Below, piece by piece: positions 35,357 to 44,875 of a DNA stretch of 64,000 nucleotides. The notes under the pieces are model-generated. The model was not told the origin of the DNA. It was given only the letters and a program-made list of their open reading frames with translations, and ran no database searches. Position numbers and translations under genes: made by a program. The DNA is from Armatimonadota bacterium (GTDB taxonomy: Bacteria > Armatimonadota > Fimbriimonadia > Fimbriimonadales > Fimbriimonadaceae): contig JACRPN010000012.1 in assembly GCA_016223145.1 (NCBI GenBank), positions 1 to 64,000 on the forward strand. Direction: 5' to 3'. Within the stretch, counting starts at the first letter, position 1. Each line of letters begins with the position of its first letter.

Positions 35357-37162
35357 TCACCCATACAGCGGCCCGTAAGCCGCACAAGCCCGAAAATCCG
35401 CGCCAATCGGCTCATTGACCCCAAACCTCGACCACACTGCCGGCTGGAACACCCGATCCTGCGGCACGTTGTGCATGTCCACCGGAATTCGCAGCATCGA
35501 AGCCAGCGTCATCATGAGGTCGCCGACATGCCCGTAGCAGATCGCGCCGTGGTTGGCGCCCCAGTTGTTCATCACGTTGTACACGTCGTCAAACGGGAAA
35601 CGGCCGTTTAGCACGGGAACGAACCAAGTGGTGGGCCAGGTCGGACTGGTCCTTTCGTCTAGAGCTTTGTGGACATCCTCCGGCAACTCGCCGGTCCAAC
35701 CTTCTGCGATCTGGAGCACGGGGCCAAGGCCGTGGACGAGGTTCAACCGGGCCATCGTGACAGGCATCCCTTCGCGGGTTGTGAAGTCGGTTGACCAGCC
35801 TCCGGCGGGGAAGTACCCGAGGTCGCTGGTACACCACTTTGTCGCGTTCAGGCAGCGCTCGGCATCTGTTCCGGTGACGGCCCACCAGGGCTTGAGAACG
35901 GGCTGGCCGTGGCTGTTTTGTTCGCCTGTCCAGTCGAGAGCCGCCGGACCCGAGTTGATGAGGTGCAGAATGCCGCCCTCTCCGCCCCCCGAGAGCGAAT
36001 AGTTGGCGACGCGCTCGACCGAGCCTTGGCTCCAATAGGTGCGGACATCGGCAAAGAGCTGGGCGGACCCGGTAAGCAGGTGCCCGAAAAGCATGGTCGC
36101 GCCGTTGAGCGAGTCGTTCTCGGTTGCGACGATGTAAGGCTGCCGGATGCCGTTCCAATCGAAGCTGGTGTTGAGGATGGCCTCCATAAAGTCGCCATTG
36201 GGAAGGTGGTCGGTCCACTGACGCTGGCCCTGAAACCCACCGGCGATCGCATTCCGGCCGCGCGCCTCTTCCTTAAATCCCATGTCGGCAAGCTTGGGGT
36301 TGCCAACCATCAGATCGCGCGCGATCAGCGCCATTTTGACGCTGGTCTGCCAGTCTTGGTCCTTCTGTTCTCGGGTCCGCTGCTTCTCAGGGGCATTCCA
36401 GTCCTTGCCTTCCTTACAGTGCTCGCGGCTCCAGGCCATCGCCTTGCCGAACTCTTCCGGGTCGAATATCCCTCGCTCCATGCGCCGGATGAACTCGGTC
36501 ATGTCCACCGATTCGACCCTCATGCCGAGATAGCGCTCGAAGAAACTGTGGTCCACGTTCGAGCCGGCGATGCCCATGCTGACCCCGCCCATGGCCAGGT
36601 AGCTGTTACCGCGCATGCTCGCCGCAGCGATTCCTGCGCGAACGAACTTGAGGATTTTCTCCTGGACGTCGTCCGGAATGTCGGTGTCGCCGAGGTCTTG
36701 AACGTCCTTGCCATAGATGCCAAAGCAGGGAAGCCCCTTCTGTGCATGCCCGCTCAGCGTGGCTGCCAGATAGACGGCGCCGGGCCGCTCGGTTCCGTTG
36801 AACCCCCAGATGGCCTTGGGCCGAAGGGGGTCCATGTCCATCGTTTCGGTGCCGTAACACCAGCAGGGCGTGACGGTCAAGGAGACGCCAACGCCTTCTT
36901 TCTGGAACTTGGCGGCGCACTCGGCCGCTTCGGCCGCGCCTCCGATACAGGTGTCATGGACGACGCATTCCACCGCGAGCCCGCAGGAATGAAAGATGCG
37001 CTTTTCGATGAGCTCTTTGGCGGCTTTCGCCATCGCCATGGTCGGGCCCTCGAGCGACTCTCGGACGCCGCCGTAGCGCCCGTCGATGGTGGGGCGGATT
37101 CCTACTTTGGGAAGGGCGGTCTTGAGGCGATTTTCGGGGCGTTGGACTTTGAGCGTTGCCAT
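35357..37162 (-). CDS. fucI: L-fucose isomerase-like protein
   Basis: 601 aa, near the 591 of E. coli FucI. ATG 37162 begins [12 protein letters not shown]; an upstream frame extension has no conserved sequence. [20 protein letters not shown] and [21 protein letters not shown] are family signatures, and [10 protein letters not shown] contains the Mn-binding Glu/Asp pair. The enzyme interconverts L-fucose and L-fuculose (also D-arabinose). It complements the GH95 fucosidase 18 kb away, but fuculokinase and fuculose-phosphate aldolase genes are not in the window, so the pathway is only partly visible. Confidence 0.92.
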   Translation of the reverse strand: MATLKVQRPENRLKTALPKVGIRPTIDGRYGGVRESLEGPTMAMAKAAKELIEKRIFHSCGLAVECVVHDTCIGGAAEAAECAAKFQKEGVGVSLTVTPCWCYGTETMDMDPLRPKAIWGFNGTERPGAVYLAATLSGHAQKGLPCFGIYGKDVQDLGDTDIPDDVQEKILKFVRAGIAAASMRGNSYLAMGGVSMGIAGSNVDHSFFERYLGMRVESVDMTEFIRRMERGIFDPEEFGKAMAWSREHCKEGKDWNAPEKQRTREQKDQDWQTSVKMALIARDLMVGNPKLADMGFKEEARGRNAIAGGFQGQRQWTDHLPNGDFMEAILNTSFDWNGIRQPYIVATENDSLNGATMLFGHLLTGSAQLFADVRTYWSQGSVERVANYSLSGGGEGGILHLINSGPAALDWTGEQNSHGQPVLKPWWAVTGTDAERCLNATKWCTSDLGYFPAGGWSTDFTTREGMPVTMARLNLVHGLGPVLQIAEGWTGELPEDVHKALDERTSPTWPTTWFVPVLNGRFPFDDVYNVMNNWGANHGAICYGHVGDLMMTLASMLRIPVDMHNVPQDRVFQPAVWSRFGVNEPIGADFRACAAYGPLYG

Positions 37163-37231
37163 GGCTAAACCTGCTTCCCAGTTTGCCACAGACGGCCCAG
37201 CCCGGCTTAGGCGGCAGCTAGACAAATCGAA

Positions 37232-37262
37232 GCGGGCTCAAGGGAATAGCCCTTGAGCCCGC
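37232..37262 (-). terminator. Intrinsic terminator of the PEP-CTERM gene
   Basis: A perfect 13-bp stem (37232-37244 with 37250-37262) and a five-base loop, 33 bases past the PEP-CTERM stop. On the minus strand it is followed by TTCGATTTG. Confidence 0.8.
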
Positions 37263-37295
37263 CGGTCAAATGCAGCTTGCTTTCGCGGTTGCGGC

Positions 37296-38081
37296 CTAGC
37301 GGCGCTTTCGGGCGAGGGCCACAAGGATCCCGCCGGCAAATACCAGAACGCTCGCGGGCTCGGGTACCGTGCCGACGATCTGGAAGGCAAAGTCCTGTGC
37401 GTGAACGTCGTCCACGACGTCGTACCAGCCACCGTGGAACGCGGTGTCAAAGGCAGAAGCATTGGCGCCTGCCTTTCCGCCTTGGCCAAGGTAGGTGACG
37501 AGCGTCATCGTGGGGCCGGAGCCAAGGGAGCCCGTGGCGGCCCAGACGACGGCGTAATGGCCTTCGCCCAGTGACACGTCGACAGCGGCGTCGATCGACA
37601 TCAGCGGCCTGGTGTTGTTGGCAAACCCTTCGGTCTCACCCATCCGATAGATGTTTGTAAACGAGGAACCTGAGAGCCGGTTCGTGGCGTCGTCGCCAAA
37701 GACGAGCGTGCCCGTGGTAGGGTCCGTCGAGCTCGTGGGGTTGGCGTAGATCATGACGTAGAGCCCCGTCATGGTGGACGTCGTCGTGGAGCCCTTCTGA
37801 TAGCCGAAGAAGGTCATCTGGTCGATGTCCCAGGTCTGGCCTGCAGCGACTTCGAAATCGTCAGAGACCCAGAATCCGCCGGCTTTGTTCGCGGTGATGC
37901 CGGCCACGGCGAGACCCAATGTGTCGTCCTGGACCAGGCTGGCGTCCGCGCCGCCGGAGGCTGCGCCGGCGTTGGTCACCATGGGGCCGTTATCATAGAG
38001 AAGCGTCGCCTGCGCGGCAACTGCTGTAGCGAGAAGGGCGCTAGCAAAGAGCACCCGCGTCCAAGCACGATTCAACACCAT
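37296..38081 (-). CDS. PEP-CTERM sorted secreted protein
   Basis: 261 aa. ATG 38081 is preceded by GGAGGAATT, a strong SD. A signal peptide (RVLFASALLATAVAAQA) opens the protein. The C-terminal tripartite signal VPEPASVLVFAGGILVALARKRR-type (Pro-Glu-Pro, hydrophobic helix, basic end) is recognised by exosortase for surface delivery. The middle is beta-rich (WVSDDFEVAAGQTWDIDQMT), with a jelly-roll or choice-of-anchor character. The upstream untranslated region contains a perfect hairpin at 38138-38157. Confidence 0.88.
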   Translation of the reverse strand: MVLNRAWTRVLFASALLATAVAAQATLLYDNGPMVTNAGAASGGADASLVQDDTLGLAVAGITANKAGGFWVSDDFEVAAGQTWDIDQMTFFGYQKGSTTTSTMTGLYVMIYANPTSSTDPTTGTLVFGDDATNRLSGSSFTNIYRMGETEGFANNTRPLMSIDAAVDVSLGEGHYAVVWAATGSLGSGPTMTLVTYLGQGGKAGANASAFDTAFHGGWYDVVDDVHAQDFAFQIVGTVPEPASVLVFAGGILVALARKRR

Positions 38082-38137
38082 AATTCCTCCGTCATTTCCA
38101 AGGGCCCGCCACCTCATGCGGCCGCGGAGCCAATAGC

Positions 38138-38157
38138 GGACAGCAAGACTGCTGTCC
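38138..38157 (-). promoter_or_regulatory. Hairpin in the 5' region of the PEP-CTERM gene
   Basis: GGACAGCA, loop AGAC and TGCTGTCC form a perfect 8-bp hairpin 57 bases before the PEP-CTERM start. It could stabilise the mRNA or bind a regulator. No T tract follows. Confidence 0.5.
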
Positions 38158-38246
38158 ATCTCACCTAATACTGTAAACCATCCGAGGCGCTTGTGCCAAG
38201 CGCTTCATGAGAACACAACCCTAACCCGTATTTTTGCCTGCCAAGG

Positions 38247-39026
38247 TTAGGGAAGCAAGACGGCTTCGCCGCGCCGGTTCACCGCATCCCAATCGATGAC
38301 CTTCAGGTAGGCGTCGATGTAGGCGCCACGGTTGGTGGCGAAGTCCAGATAATAGGCGTGCTCGTAGACGTCGAGCGCGAGAACCAGCGTGTGGTTCCAG
38401 ATCGGGAAGGTGTTCTGCGCGTCGCCAAGGTAGTTGAAAACCCGCTTCTCGGCATGGTCGTAGGCCAGATAGACCCACCCGCGCGCGGCAATTCCGGTGG
38501 CTTTCAGGTCGGCGGCCCAATTCTCAAAGGAGCCATAGGCCTCCTTGATCAGGTCGGCGACCTTGCCGGTAGCGGGTCCGCCCTTCCCGCCAATGGTGTC
38601 GAAATAGACGTTGTGGTTGACGAACCCTTCGTAGGCGAACGAGTAATCGGCCTTCAGCGCGCGCATCTGGCTATAGATCTGGTTGGCCTTGGCGGGGTCC
38701 GGCACACCCATCTCGGCGAGGGCGGTGCGGATCTCGTTGGTCTTTCGAGCGTAGCCCTGCCAGAGCTTCAGGTGTTCGTCGTGGGTTCTTCGACTGATGC
38801 CGACGCTCTCCGTCGTATAGACCTTTTCAGGAATCGCGGAGGGTACTTCGACGAGCTTGGGTCCAACGGTGGTTTCCATGGTTTTCTCGCTTGCGGGCGC
38901 TCCAAGAGTGGCGCTCAGAGCCGTCAGGTTGGGGGTCAGCGCCGCTCCGGCACAGGCCTGAAGGAGGCCACGCCTGCTCCATTTGGAGGTTACCGCAGGC
39001 TCGCTATTGGGGGCGTCTGACACCAA
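38247..39026 (-). CDS. sod: Fe/Mn superoxide dismutase with Tat signal
   Basis: 259 aa from TTG 39026 (GTG 39023 is equally possible). The N-terminus has a twin-arginine motif SRRGLLQACAGAAL, so the enzyme is exported folded. The SOD core shows THDEHLKLWQGY with the first metal His, YEGFVNHNVYF with the second, and LDVYEHAYYLDFATNRGAYI with the Asp and His ligands. Most Fe/Mn SODs are cytoplasmic and about 200 residues long; the extra length here is the Tat leader. It would remove superoxide outside the membrane. Confidence 0.9.
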   Translation of the reverse strand: MVSDAPNSEPAVTSKWSRRGLLQACAGAALTPNLTALSATLGAPASEKTMETTVGPKLVEVPSAIPEKVYTTESVGISRRTHDEHLKLWQGYARKTNEIRTALAEMGVPDPAKANQIYSQMRALKADYSFAYEGFVNHNVYFDTIGGKGGPATGKVADLIKEAYGSFENWAADLKATGIAARGWVYLAYDHAEKRVFNYLGDAQNTFPIWNHTLVLALDVYEHAYYLDFATNRGAYIDAYLKVIDWDAVNRRGEAVLLP

Positions 39027-39111
39027 TTCATACTACCTTGTCAAGATTAGCGGCCGCAGTTGGTGAGGAGAGTCCCCAACGTCCCCATGCCGGTTCGGTT
39101 AGAATCCGCTC

Positions 39112-39585
39112 ATGAACCCGTATCTGTTTCCATCGCTCGACAAAGGACCGATCGTGATCGAGCGGCTGCTGGGCCTGATCACCCCGGACAAGGTGGACCG
39201 GCCGACGCATCCGGGCCGCTTCACGCCCCGCGAAGTGGTGGCACACCTCGCGGATTGGGAGCCAATACTCTTGGGCCGAATGAAGGCAGCGTTACTGGAT
39301 TCGGGATCGAGTATTGAAGGCATCGACGAAGGGGAGCGGGCGCTCGCGATGAACTACGCTTCCCTCGATTGGAGGGCTGAGGCCGGGGCCTACGCCGACC
39401 GTCGGAACGCGACCATCGCTTGGCTCAGGAACCTGAGCGAGGGCGACTGGGACAAGTTTGTCGTGCACAGCGAGCGCGGAAAGCAGACCATCTGCGACCA
39501 AGCCAACCTCCTGCTTGGGCACGATCTGTATCACATCGAGCAGGTCCTAGACGCCGCGGTGGGGCGGTCGGTCGGCACCTGGTGA
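39112..39585 (+). CDS. DinB-like superfamily protein
   Basis: 157 aa, predicted four-helix bundle. The three-His metal site is partly visible: EVVAHLADWEP at about residue 46 and LLLGHDLYHIEQV at about residue 140. DinB-fold proteins use a Ni/Zn site, in some cases for thiol transferase reactions. The substrate is unknown. It is convergent with the IorB fusion gene, with a hairpin between. Confidence 0.82.
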   Translation: MNPYLFPSLDKGPIVIERLLGLITPDKVDRPTHPGRFTPREVVAHLADWEPILLGRMKAALLDSGSSIEGIDEGERALAMNYASLDWRAEAGAYADRRNATIAWLRNLSEGDWDKFVVHSERGKQTICDQANLLLGHDLYHIEQVLDAAVGRSVGTW

Positions 39586-39733
39586 GGCCCCAGTTTCATT
39601 GCGAGGAACGCTGTACAGCGGAATCGGTCCACTCGAGCAAAGGCGTTGGGGCGTTGAGGCACTTGAGAACTGGAACATTTGGACATTGGGGCTCCTGGCA
39701 TCCGAGCGGGTCGGGTGCGCCCAATCTGTGTAG

Positions 39734-39752
39734 CCCAGGCGTGCCGCCTGGG
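39734..39752. terminator. Bidirectional hairpin between convergent genes
   Basis: CCCAGGCG, loop TGC and CGCCTGGG form a perfect 8-bp stem, midway between the DinB-like and IorB-fusion stops. No T tract is present. The surrounding GTAGCCCAGG...CCTGGGTAGC looks like a small palindromic repeat element. Confidence 0.55.
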
Positions 39753-39780
39753 TAGCCCCACCGCCACCTTGTAATTGGGC

Positions 39781-42774
39781 CTATCTCCTCAACCGGTGCT
39801 CCATCCACCGGCGAAGTCGCAGCACGGCCTCGTCGGCAGATCGAAACACAGGAATTTCCAATCGGCGGATGGCGGCGGCAAGCGGGTCAAACTGGGCGCC
39901 GCTGTCCACGACGAAGACCACCGGCTTCCCGGACGATAGCCATCGCTTGGCAAGTTCGGGGAACGAATCGGCCTGCCCAAGATCGGCCTTCAGAGTCTTG
40001 AGCGAAGGCGCCAGCGGCACACAGGACACCACCACGCAGTCCACGTCCTTCGAATCGAGCGCAAGCCGCACGACCTCGTCGTAGACCCGCTCGCTCGCCA
40101 TGGGGGTGAGATCGAGGGGATTCCTCGGGTTCACAATCGAGTCAAGCCCGTGGGCCGTGAGAATGGCCCCGATGCCGGCCTCCAGGTCCGGGGTGAGCTC
40201 CGCCAGGCCCGCGCGAACGCCATTCCGCTCATGGCCCGGGTCGGCCGCAGCGCCGCTGCTTCCTAGCGCGTCGGCCACTGCCACGGCCTCCATCCCCGCG
40301 TTCGTCATGCAGAGCACCCTGCCGCCCGAAACCTGCTTTTGGTCGAGCAGCACCGCCAACTCCAGAAGCTGGGAGAACTCGCGAAAGCTCTCGGTCACCA
40401 AGGCGCCACTTTGTTCCAGGGCAGACTGGCAGATGTCGTAATCGCCCGCGATTGCGCTGGTGTGGCCCTGGGCGGCGGTTCGCCCCGACTCGGTTCGGCC
40501 CGCCTTATAGAAAACGATGTTGCGCCCTGCCTCTGCCAGCCTTTTCATGGACCGGGCGGCTTTTAGGCCGTCCAGCGTCGAAAAACCCTCCAAGTAAACG
40601 CCAATAGTGGTGATCTCCGGCTTCGACTCGAGGTAGGCCAGCAGGTCGGAGAGTGAAACATCAGCCTGGTTCCCAAGAGAGACCGCCAGCTTCGGATTGA
40701 AGCCTTCGAAGCTGCTGAGCCGGGAGACGACGAACGCGCCGCTTTGCGAGAGGATCGCTACGGGCATGGAAGGCAGCGACCTGCCGCTTGCCAGCTTGTC
40801 GTCTGGGACGAAAAACGTGTCATAGGGTCCGGAAGCAGACCTCACGCCAAGGCAGTTCGGCCCCAAGAAGACGGGCCCCTCAGGCTTGGCCCTTGCTTCA
40901 GACAAGGCTCGCGCGACCTCGGCGCGGAGCGCTTCGGTGCCCTCGGTCTCCCCCACACCACCCGATATCAGAATGGCGGACCGCACCTTGCCGGAGTCCG
41001 TTGCTGAACGAATGACCTCGGGGAGCGCCGAGCTCGGGGTGCTGACCACCAGCAGGTCCACAGGCTCCGGCAAAGCCTCGATCGAGGGGACGCACGAGAC
41101 ACCGTCAATCACCTCGACGCCTTCCTTGACGCACCAGATTCGCCGGGCGTCAAACCCGCTGCGCAAAATGTTGCCCAGGATGACGCGCCCCAGGCCGTCG
41201 GGCTTGGAAGGGACGCCGATGACGGCGATGCTGCTCGGTTCGAGCAGGTTCGCAACGCTCTTTTTGGGCCTAGCGGGGGCATCTTTGGCGGCCGGCTGCA
41301 ACCGGCCCCGCCCATCGAGGGGCACGGGCTTTTGGCCCACGAACGCGAACGGGTTGACCTCCAGCTCGCCGATGTCTGGCCCCTCTTCACCGCGATCGAC
41401 GCAGAACTTGCGAGCGATGGCGATGAACGCGCCGAAACAGCGCAGCAGTTCGCGATCCTCGACCACACGCTTGTGCCCTCTGGCCTGGCCCGAGAGAAGC
41501 TCATACGCGACCGTTTTCTTGAAAAGATCCAAAAACGCTTCCGCATCCACTTCGAAGGCGAGCGCCTTAGCGGCTGCAATTCCGGGCCGTAGTTTGGAGG
41601 CCAGAAACTCGGTTTCAAGCCCGCCCAAGCCCGCCGCAATCACGGGGCCAAAGTCGCGGCTGGCGCGGATGCCCACGAACAGCTCGCTGCCCAAACCTCC
41701 GACTTCGTGCTCGACGAACTCGACGACAAGGACGCCCGCGACGGAAGAGGTTTCCGCGTGCCGGGAGACCATGCGGTCGATCGCCAGCTTAACCGCCTCG
41801 ATCTCTTTGGGCACGAAGAGCACGGCCTTGGCTTCGGTTTTGTGGATGACCTGCGGCGAGACCAGCTTCACCACCACTTGCTGTCCGGAAAACTGGGCCA
41901 GCACCTCGGGCGAGATCGAGGAGCCCTTGGGGACGAAGGCATGACGTGGAGGCGCGATAGCGCCCACCAATTCGATCAGCCGGTAAACCTCGTGCTCGTA
42001 GAGCTGGCGCCGCCCTTCGGTATAGGCGTCCATGAGGATGCTCTCGAACGCGTGTGCTTCTGGACCACTCAGGCCAACGTCCGCGCTAGGTTCCCCCGCA
42101 AACACGGGGGCTTCATCGGAGGCGAGCATTTCAGCCGGAATCTCCTCGATCCAGCTTCGGACGCTTCGCGGGAGCGCCCCGTTGGCGAGCGCGTCGACGT
42201 AGGCCGAGGCCGCGGTCCTGCCAAACCGCAGCGCGCGAAGGTTCACGTCGATGAACCGCTCGCCCTTGCGCTGGAAGACCCTCTCGATGGAGCTTTCGAT
42301 TTCGGAGGCCGAAAAGGGAAGAAAGGGCAGTGCCGCACCGAGCGCGGCGACGTTTGCCGCGAGCGTGCTACCGGCGGCACGGCCGAGCTTGTCCATGTCG
42401 AGCGCGACGTGGTTTCGGAACGCGGTGATGTGGTCGAGCACCGTCTCGATGGGGGGATAGTCGTTGATGTTCGCGACCGCGTTCGTGTTGGCGACAATTG
42501 CTCCGGAGGGCTTGAGCATTGGTACGTAACGCAGGGCTTCCAAGGGCTCCACGGCTAAAACCAGGTCCCCTCGCCCTGCAGGAATGAGCTCACTATAGAT
42601 CTCGGAATCGGAGATGCGCAGGTGCGAATAGACGGCTCCGCCGCGCTGGGACATGCCGTGCGTTTCAGCTTGCTTGACGTGAAGGCCCTTCTCGATCGCC
42701 GCTTCGGAGAGGATCCGCGCAATCGTCAGGATGCCCTGGCCACCCACACCGGCGAGAATGATGTTGAGCTGCAT
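39781..42774 (-). CDS. Fusion: indolepyruvate oxidoreductase beta subunit + ADP-forming acyl-CoA synthetase
   Basis: 997 aa. Residues 1-190 are an IorB/pyruvate-ferredoxin oxidoreductase gamma-type domain (LNIILAGVGGQGILTIARIL, ETHGMSQRGGAVYSHLR). Residues about 238-480 are an ATP-grasp domain like the beta subunit of ADP-forming acetyl-CoA synthetase, with the phosphohistidine candidate His311 in VIHKTEAK. Residues about 505-800 are the alpha part: CoA-binding Rossmann fold (SSIAVIGVPSKPDGLGRVIL) and the ligase domain with the active His771 in QGHTSAIAG. A third sub-domain fills 800-997. The fusion would pass aryl-CoA made by IorAB to ATP formation. It lies three bases after iorA; both read on the minus strand as an operon. 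Confidence 0.88.
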   Translation of the reverse strand: MQLNIILAGVGGQGILTIARILSEAAIEKGLHVKQAETHGMSQRGGAVYSHLRISDSEIYSELIPAGRGDLVLAVEPLEALRYVPMLKPSGAIVANTNAVANINDYPPIETVLDHITAFRNHVALDMDKLGRAAGSTLAANVAALGAALPFLPFSASEIESSIERVFQRKGERFIDVNLRALRFGRTAASAYVDALANGALPRSVRSWIEEIPAEMLASDEAPVFAGEPSADVGLSGPEAHAFESILMDAYTEGRRQLYEHEVYRLIELVGAIAPPRHAFVPKGSSISPEVLAQFSGQQVVVKLVSPQVIHKTEAKAVLFVPKEIEAVKLAIDRMVSRHAETSSVAGVLVVEFVEHEVGGLGSELFVGIRASRDFGPVIAAGLGGLETEFLASKLRPGIAAAKALAFEVDAEAFLDLFKKTVAYELLSGQARGHKRVVEDRELLRCFGAFIAIARKFCVDRGEEGPDIGELEVNPFAFVGQKPVPLDGRGRLQPAAKDAPARPKKSVANLLEPSSIAVIGVPSKPDGLGRVILGNILRSGFDARRIWCVKEGVEVIDGVSCVPSIEALPEPVDLLVVSTPSSALPEVIRSATDSGKVRSAILISGGVGETEGTEALRAEVARALSEARAKPEGPVFLGPNCLGVRSASGPYDTFFVPDDKLASGRSLPSMPVAILSQSGAFVVSRLSSFEGFNPKLAVSLGNQADVSLSDLLAYLESKPEITTIGVYLEGFSTLDGLKAARSMKRLAEAGRNIVFYKAGRTESGRTAAQGHTSAIAGDYDICQSALEQSGALVTESFREFSQLLELAVLLDQKQVSGGRVLCMTNAGMEAVAVADALGSSGAAADPGHERNGVRAGLAELTPDLEAGIGAILTAHGLDSIVNPRNPLDLTPMASERVYDEVVRLALDSKDVDCVVVSCVPLAPSLKTLKADLGQADSFPELAKRWLSSGKPVVFVVDSGAQFDPLAAAIRRLEIPVFRSADEAVLRLRRWMEHRLRR

Positions 42775-42777
42775 GGC

Positions 42778-44388
42778 CTACTCCTGCCCTCCGGCTGCGG
42801 CGCTTGCGGCTTCGATCTTGGCGGGTTTGAGCCTAACGCAAGCCCGGCGAGCGACGACCACGCTCAAGCCCTCGTGGGCGATTCCCTCCTTGATGGCGGC
42901 GACGTTGGCTGCGTGGTGCTTGGGCAGGGGGTCGAAGTCGAGCACGTGCTTCACCCCAAGCCCCCGGATGATCTCCATGAGCCCCTCGCCCGTCGCCATG
43001 GAATCTTGGGCGCCAGTCATCGCGGTGGTCGCGTTGTCGAGGATCATGACGGTGATGTTCGCGTCCTCGTGGACGGCCCCCAGCAACCCGGCCATTCCAG
43101 AATGGGCGAAAGTGGAGTCGCCGATGGTGCAGAGCACGGGATGCCTTCCGGCACGAGCGGCCCCCATCGCCATCCCAATTGAGGCGCCCATGTCTACGCA
43201 CGAATGCACCGCGCTAAACGGCGGCATGATGCCCAGGGTGTAGCATCCGATGTCGCCGAACATGAGGGGGTGATCATGGCCTGCGGTCGCGTCGATGATT
43301 GCGTTGAAGGTGCTGGAATGCGGGCACCCCTTACAGAACTGTGGGGGCCTGCCTGCGACCAAGGAGTCTGCAGGCATCCCTTCAACTTGGGGTATTCCAA
43401 GCGCCCTAGAGACGATGTCCGGCAGAAGCTCGCCATCCAGGGGAAGTGAGCCCTCCAACTTGCCCCGTATCTGCTTGCCCGGCACCCCATAGAGTCCGCA
43501 TAGGCGCGACTCGATGAAGGGGTAGCCCTCTTCGAGGACCACGATCTCGTCGCAGTGGTCCACGAGCTTGCGAATCAGGTTGCCCGGCAGCGGGTATACG
43601 CCGACCCGCAACAGCGAATCGGCTGCGTCCTCGCCGACGGCTTCGCGAACGTAGTTGTAGGCCGTGCTGGTGCAGAGGACCCCTCGCTTGCCGGCGAGCC
43701 GCAGCCGGTTGAACGGCGACTCTTCGGCAAACGCGAGGAATTGTGCCTGCAAATCGAGCAAACGGCGGTTCCTGCGGCGCGCGTTGGCGGGGACGAGCGT
43801 CCAGTCATTCGGGTTGGGCAAATCGAGCAGGACCGACCGCCGCTCTCGTTCGTTTTCCTCGGGCAGAACGACGGTCGAGCGACTGTGCGCGAGTCGGGTC
43901 ACGAGCCTTAGCAGCACGGGGGTCTGGAAACGCTCCGAGACCCGGAATGCCTCGCGGACCATGTCGTAGCACTCTTGGTGCGTACTCGGCTCGAAGCAGG
44001 GGATGCGCGCGAACTCGGCGTAGAACCTGGAATCCTGCTCGTTCTGGGAGGAGTGCATGCCCGGGTCGTCAGCGACGGCGATGACGAGCCCGCCGTTGAC
44101 GCCTGTCAGTGCGGAGCTCATCAGGGGGTCAGCGGCGACATTTAGGCCGACGTGCTTCATCGTGACCAAGGCGCGCTTGCCGGCATAGGACATGCCGAGC
44201 GCCTCTTCAAGGGCCACCTTTTCATTGGCGGACCATCTGGCATCCAGGAACGGCGCGAAGATCTGGATGGACTCGAATATCTCCGTCGAAGGGGTTCCGG
44301 CATAGCCGAAGGCGCCCGCGACACCGGCGTCGATGGCCCCCCAAGCGACCGCTTCGTCGCCCAGGAGCAGCTCATACCTTTCAGGCAT
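42778..44388 (-). CDS. iorA: Indolepyruvate oxidoreductase alpha subunit, lacking ferredoxin domain
   Basis: 536 aa from ATG 44388 (a TTG six bases upstream is possible). N-terminal transketolase-like pyrimidine domain: FGYAGTPSTEIFE, KHVGLNVAADPLMSSAL. TPP/Mg site: GDIGCYTLGIMPPF at about 380 and GDSTFAHSGMAGLLGA to ILDN at about 422-450. Archaeal and other bacterial IorA proteins are about 610-650 aa and end in a two-cluster [4Fe-4S] domain. Here the protein stops at RRACVRLKPAKIEAASAAAG with no CxxCxxC cluster motif. Electron transfer must use another partner or another cofactor. The enzyme oxidatively decarboxylates aryl pyruvates to aryl-CoA. Confidence 0.87.
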   Translation of the reverse strand: MPERYELLLGDEAVAWGAIDAGVAGAFGYAGTPSTEIFESIQIFAPFLDARWSANEKVALEEALGMSYAGKRALVTMKHVGLNVAADPLMSSALTGVNGGLVIAVADDPGMHSSQNEQDSRFYAEFARIPCFEPSTHQECYDMVREAFRVSERFQTPVLLRLVTRLAHSRSTVVLPEENERERRSVLLDLPNPNDWTLVPANARRRNRRLLDLQAQFLAFAEESPFNRLRLAGKRGVLCTSTAYNYVREAVGEDAADSLLRVGVYPLPGNLIRKLVDHCDEIVVLEEGYPFIESRLCGLYGVPGKQIRGKLEGSLPLDGELLPDIVSRALGIPQVEGMPADSLVAGRPPQFCKGCPHSSTFNAIIDATAGHDHPLMFGDIGCYTLGIMPPFSAVHSCVDMGASIGMAMGAARAGRHPVLCTIGDSTFAHSGMAGLLGAVHEDANITVMILDNATTAMTGAQDSMATGEGLMEIIRGLGVKHVLDFDPLPKHHAANVAAIKEGIAHEGLSVVVARRACVRLKPAKIEAASAAAGGQE

Positions 44389-44875
44389 GCACAAGATGTA
44401 CCTGGAAGTGTGGTTTGGCTAGTGGGGGCCAGAGCCTGCGCCGCGGTTTGCGAGTGGGCGCTCGACTCTCACCAAGCCCCAAGTTGAACCTGAGTGCTCC
44501 GTTTGCGGAGCAATGGTGAGATCCGAATCTCTACTTTTTTGTTTGCGTCAATGAGTCGCTGCAGCTTCGAATCGAGTTGCTTCAGCGAGCTTCATTGGGA
44601 CTGTTGAAGGCTGGCTTGCCAGGTTTTGCCGGAGTCGTTCCGGAGCCTAACGACATCTTTCTCGGAAATCGGGTCGGCGGTCGCCTTCAGGTTGGGTCGA
44701 GGCAGAACAAGCGAGGGCCGGGAGCCGACAGGCCAGGACCGGCCTCAAGGCCCATGGGCGGAAGGGGGTGCGCGGAGGAGACGGTGGTTTGGCAATGCAC
44801 CCAAGCCCCCGATGGGATTAACCACGGGGGCATGGGCATTGAGTCCTCAGAAGACTCATCTGCAGGATGGCCAGA
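44389..44875. other. Intergenic region, no gene seen
   Basis: 487 bases between divergently unrelated minus-strand genes. Open frames here have no SD, signal or family motif. A weak hairpin (TGAGTC / GACTCA, 44840-44858) lies just past the PEP-CTERM stop. Somewhere near 44400-44570 should lie the promoter for the iorA operon, but no clear -10/-35 pair was found. Confidence 0.5.

Noticed and set aside
35909-37168. 419-codon plus-strand open frame opposite fucose isomerase
   Set aside because: It is the complement of conserved FucI sequence and has no motif of its own.
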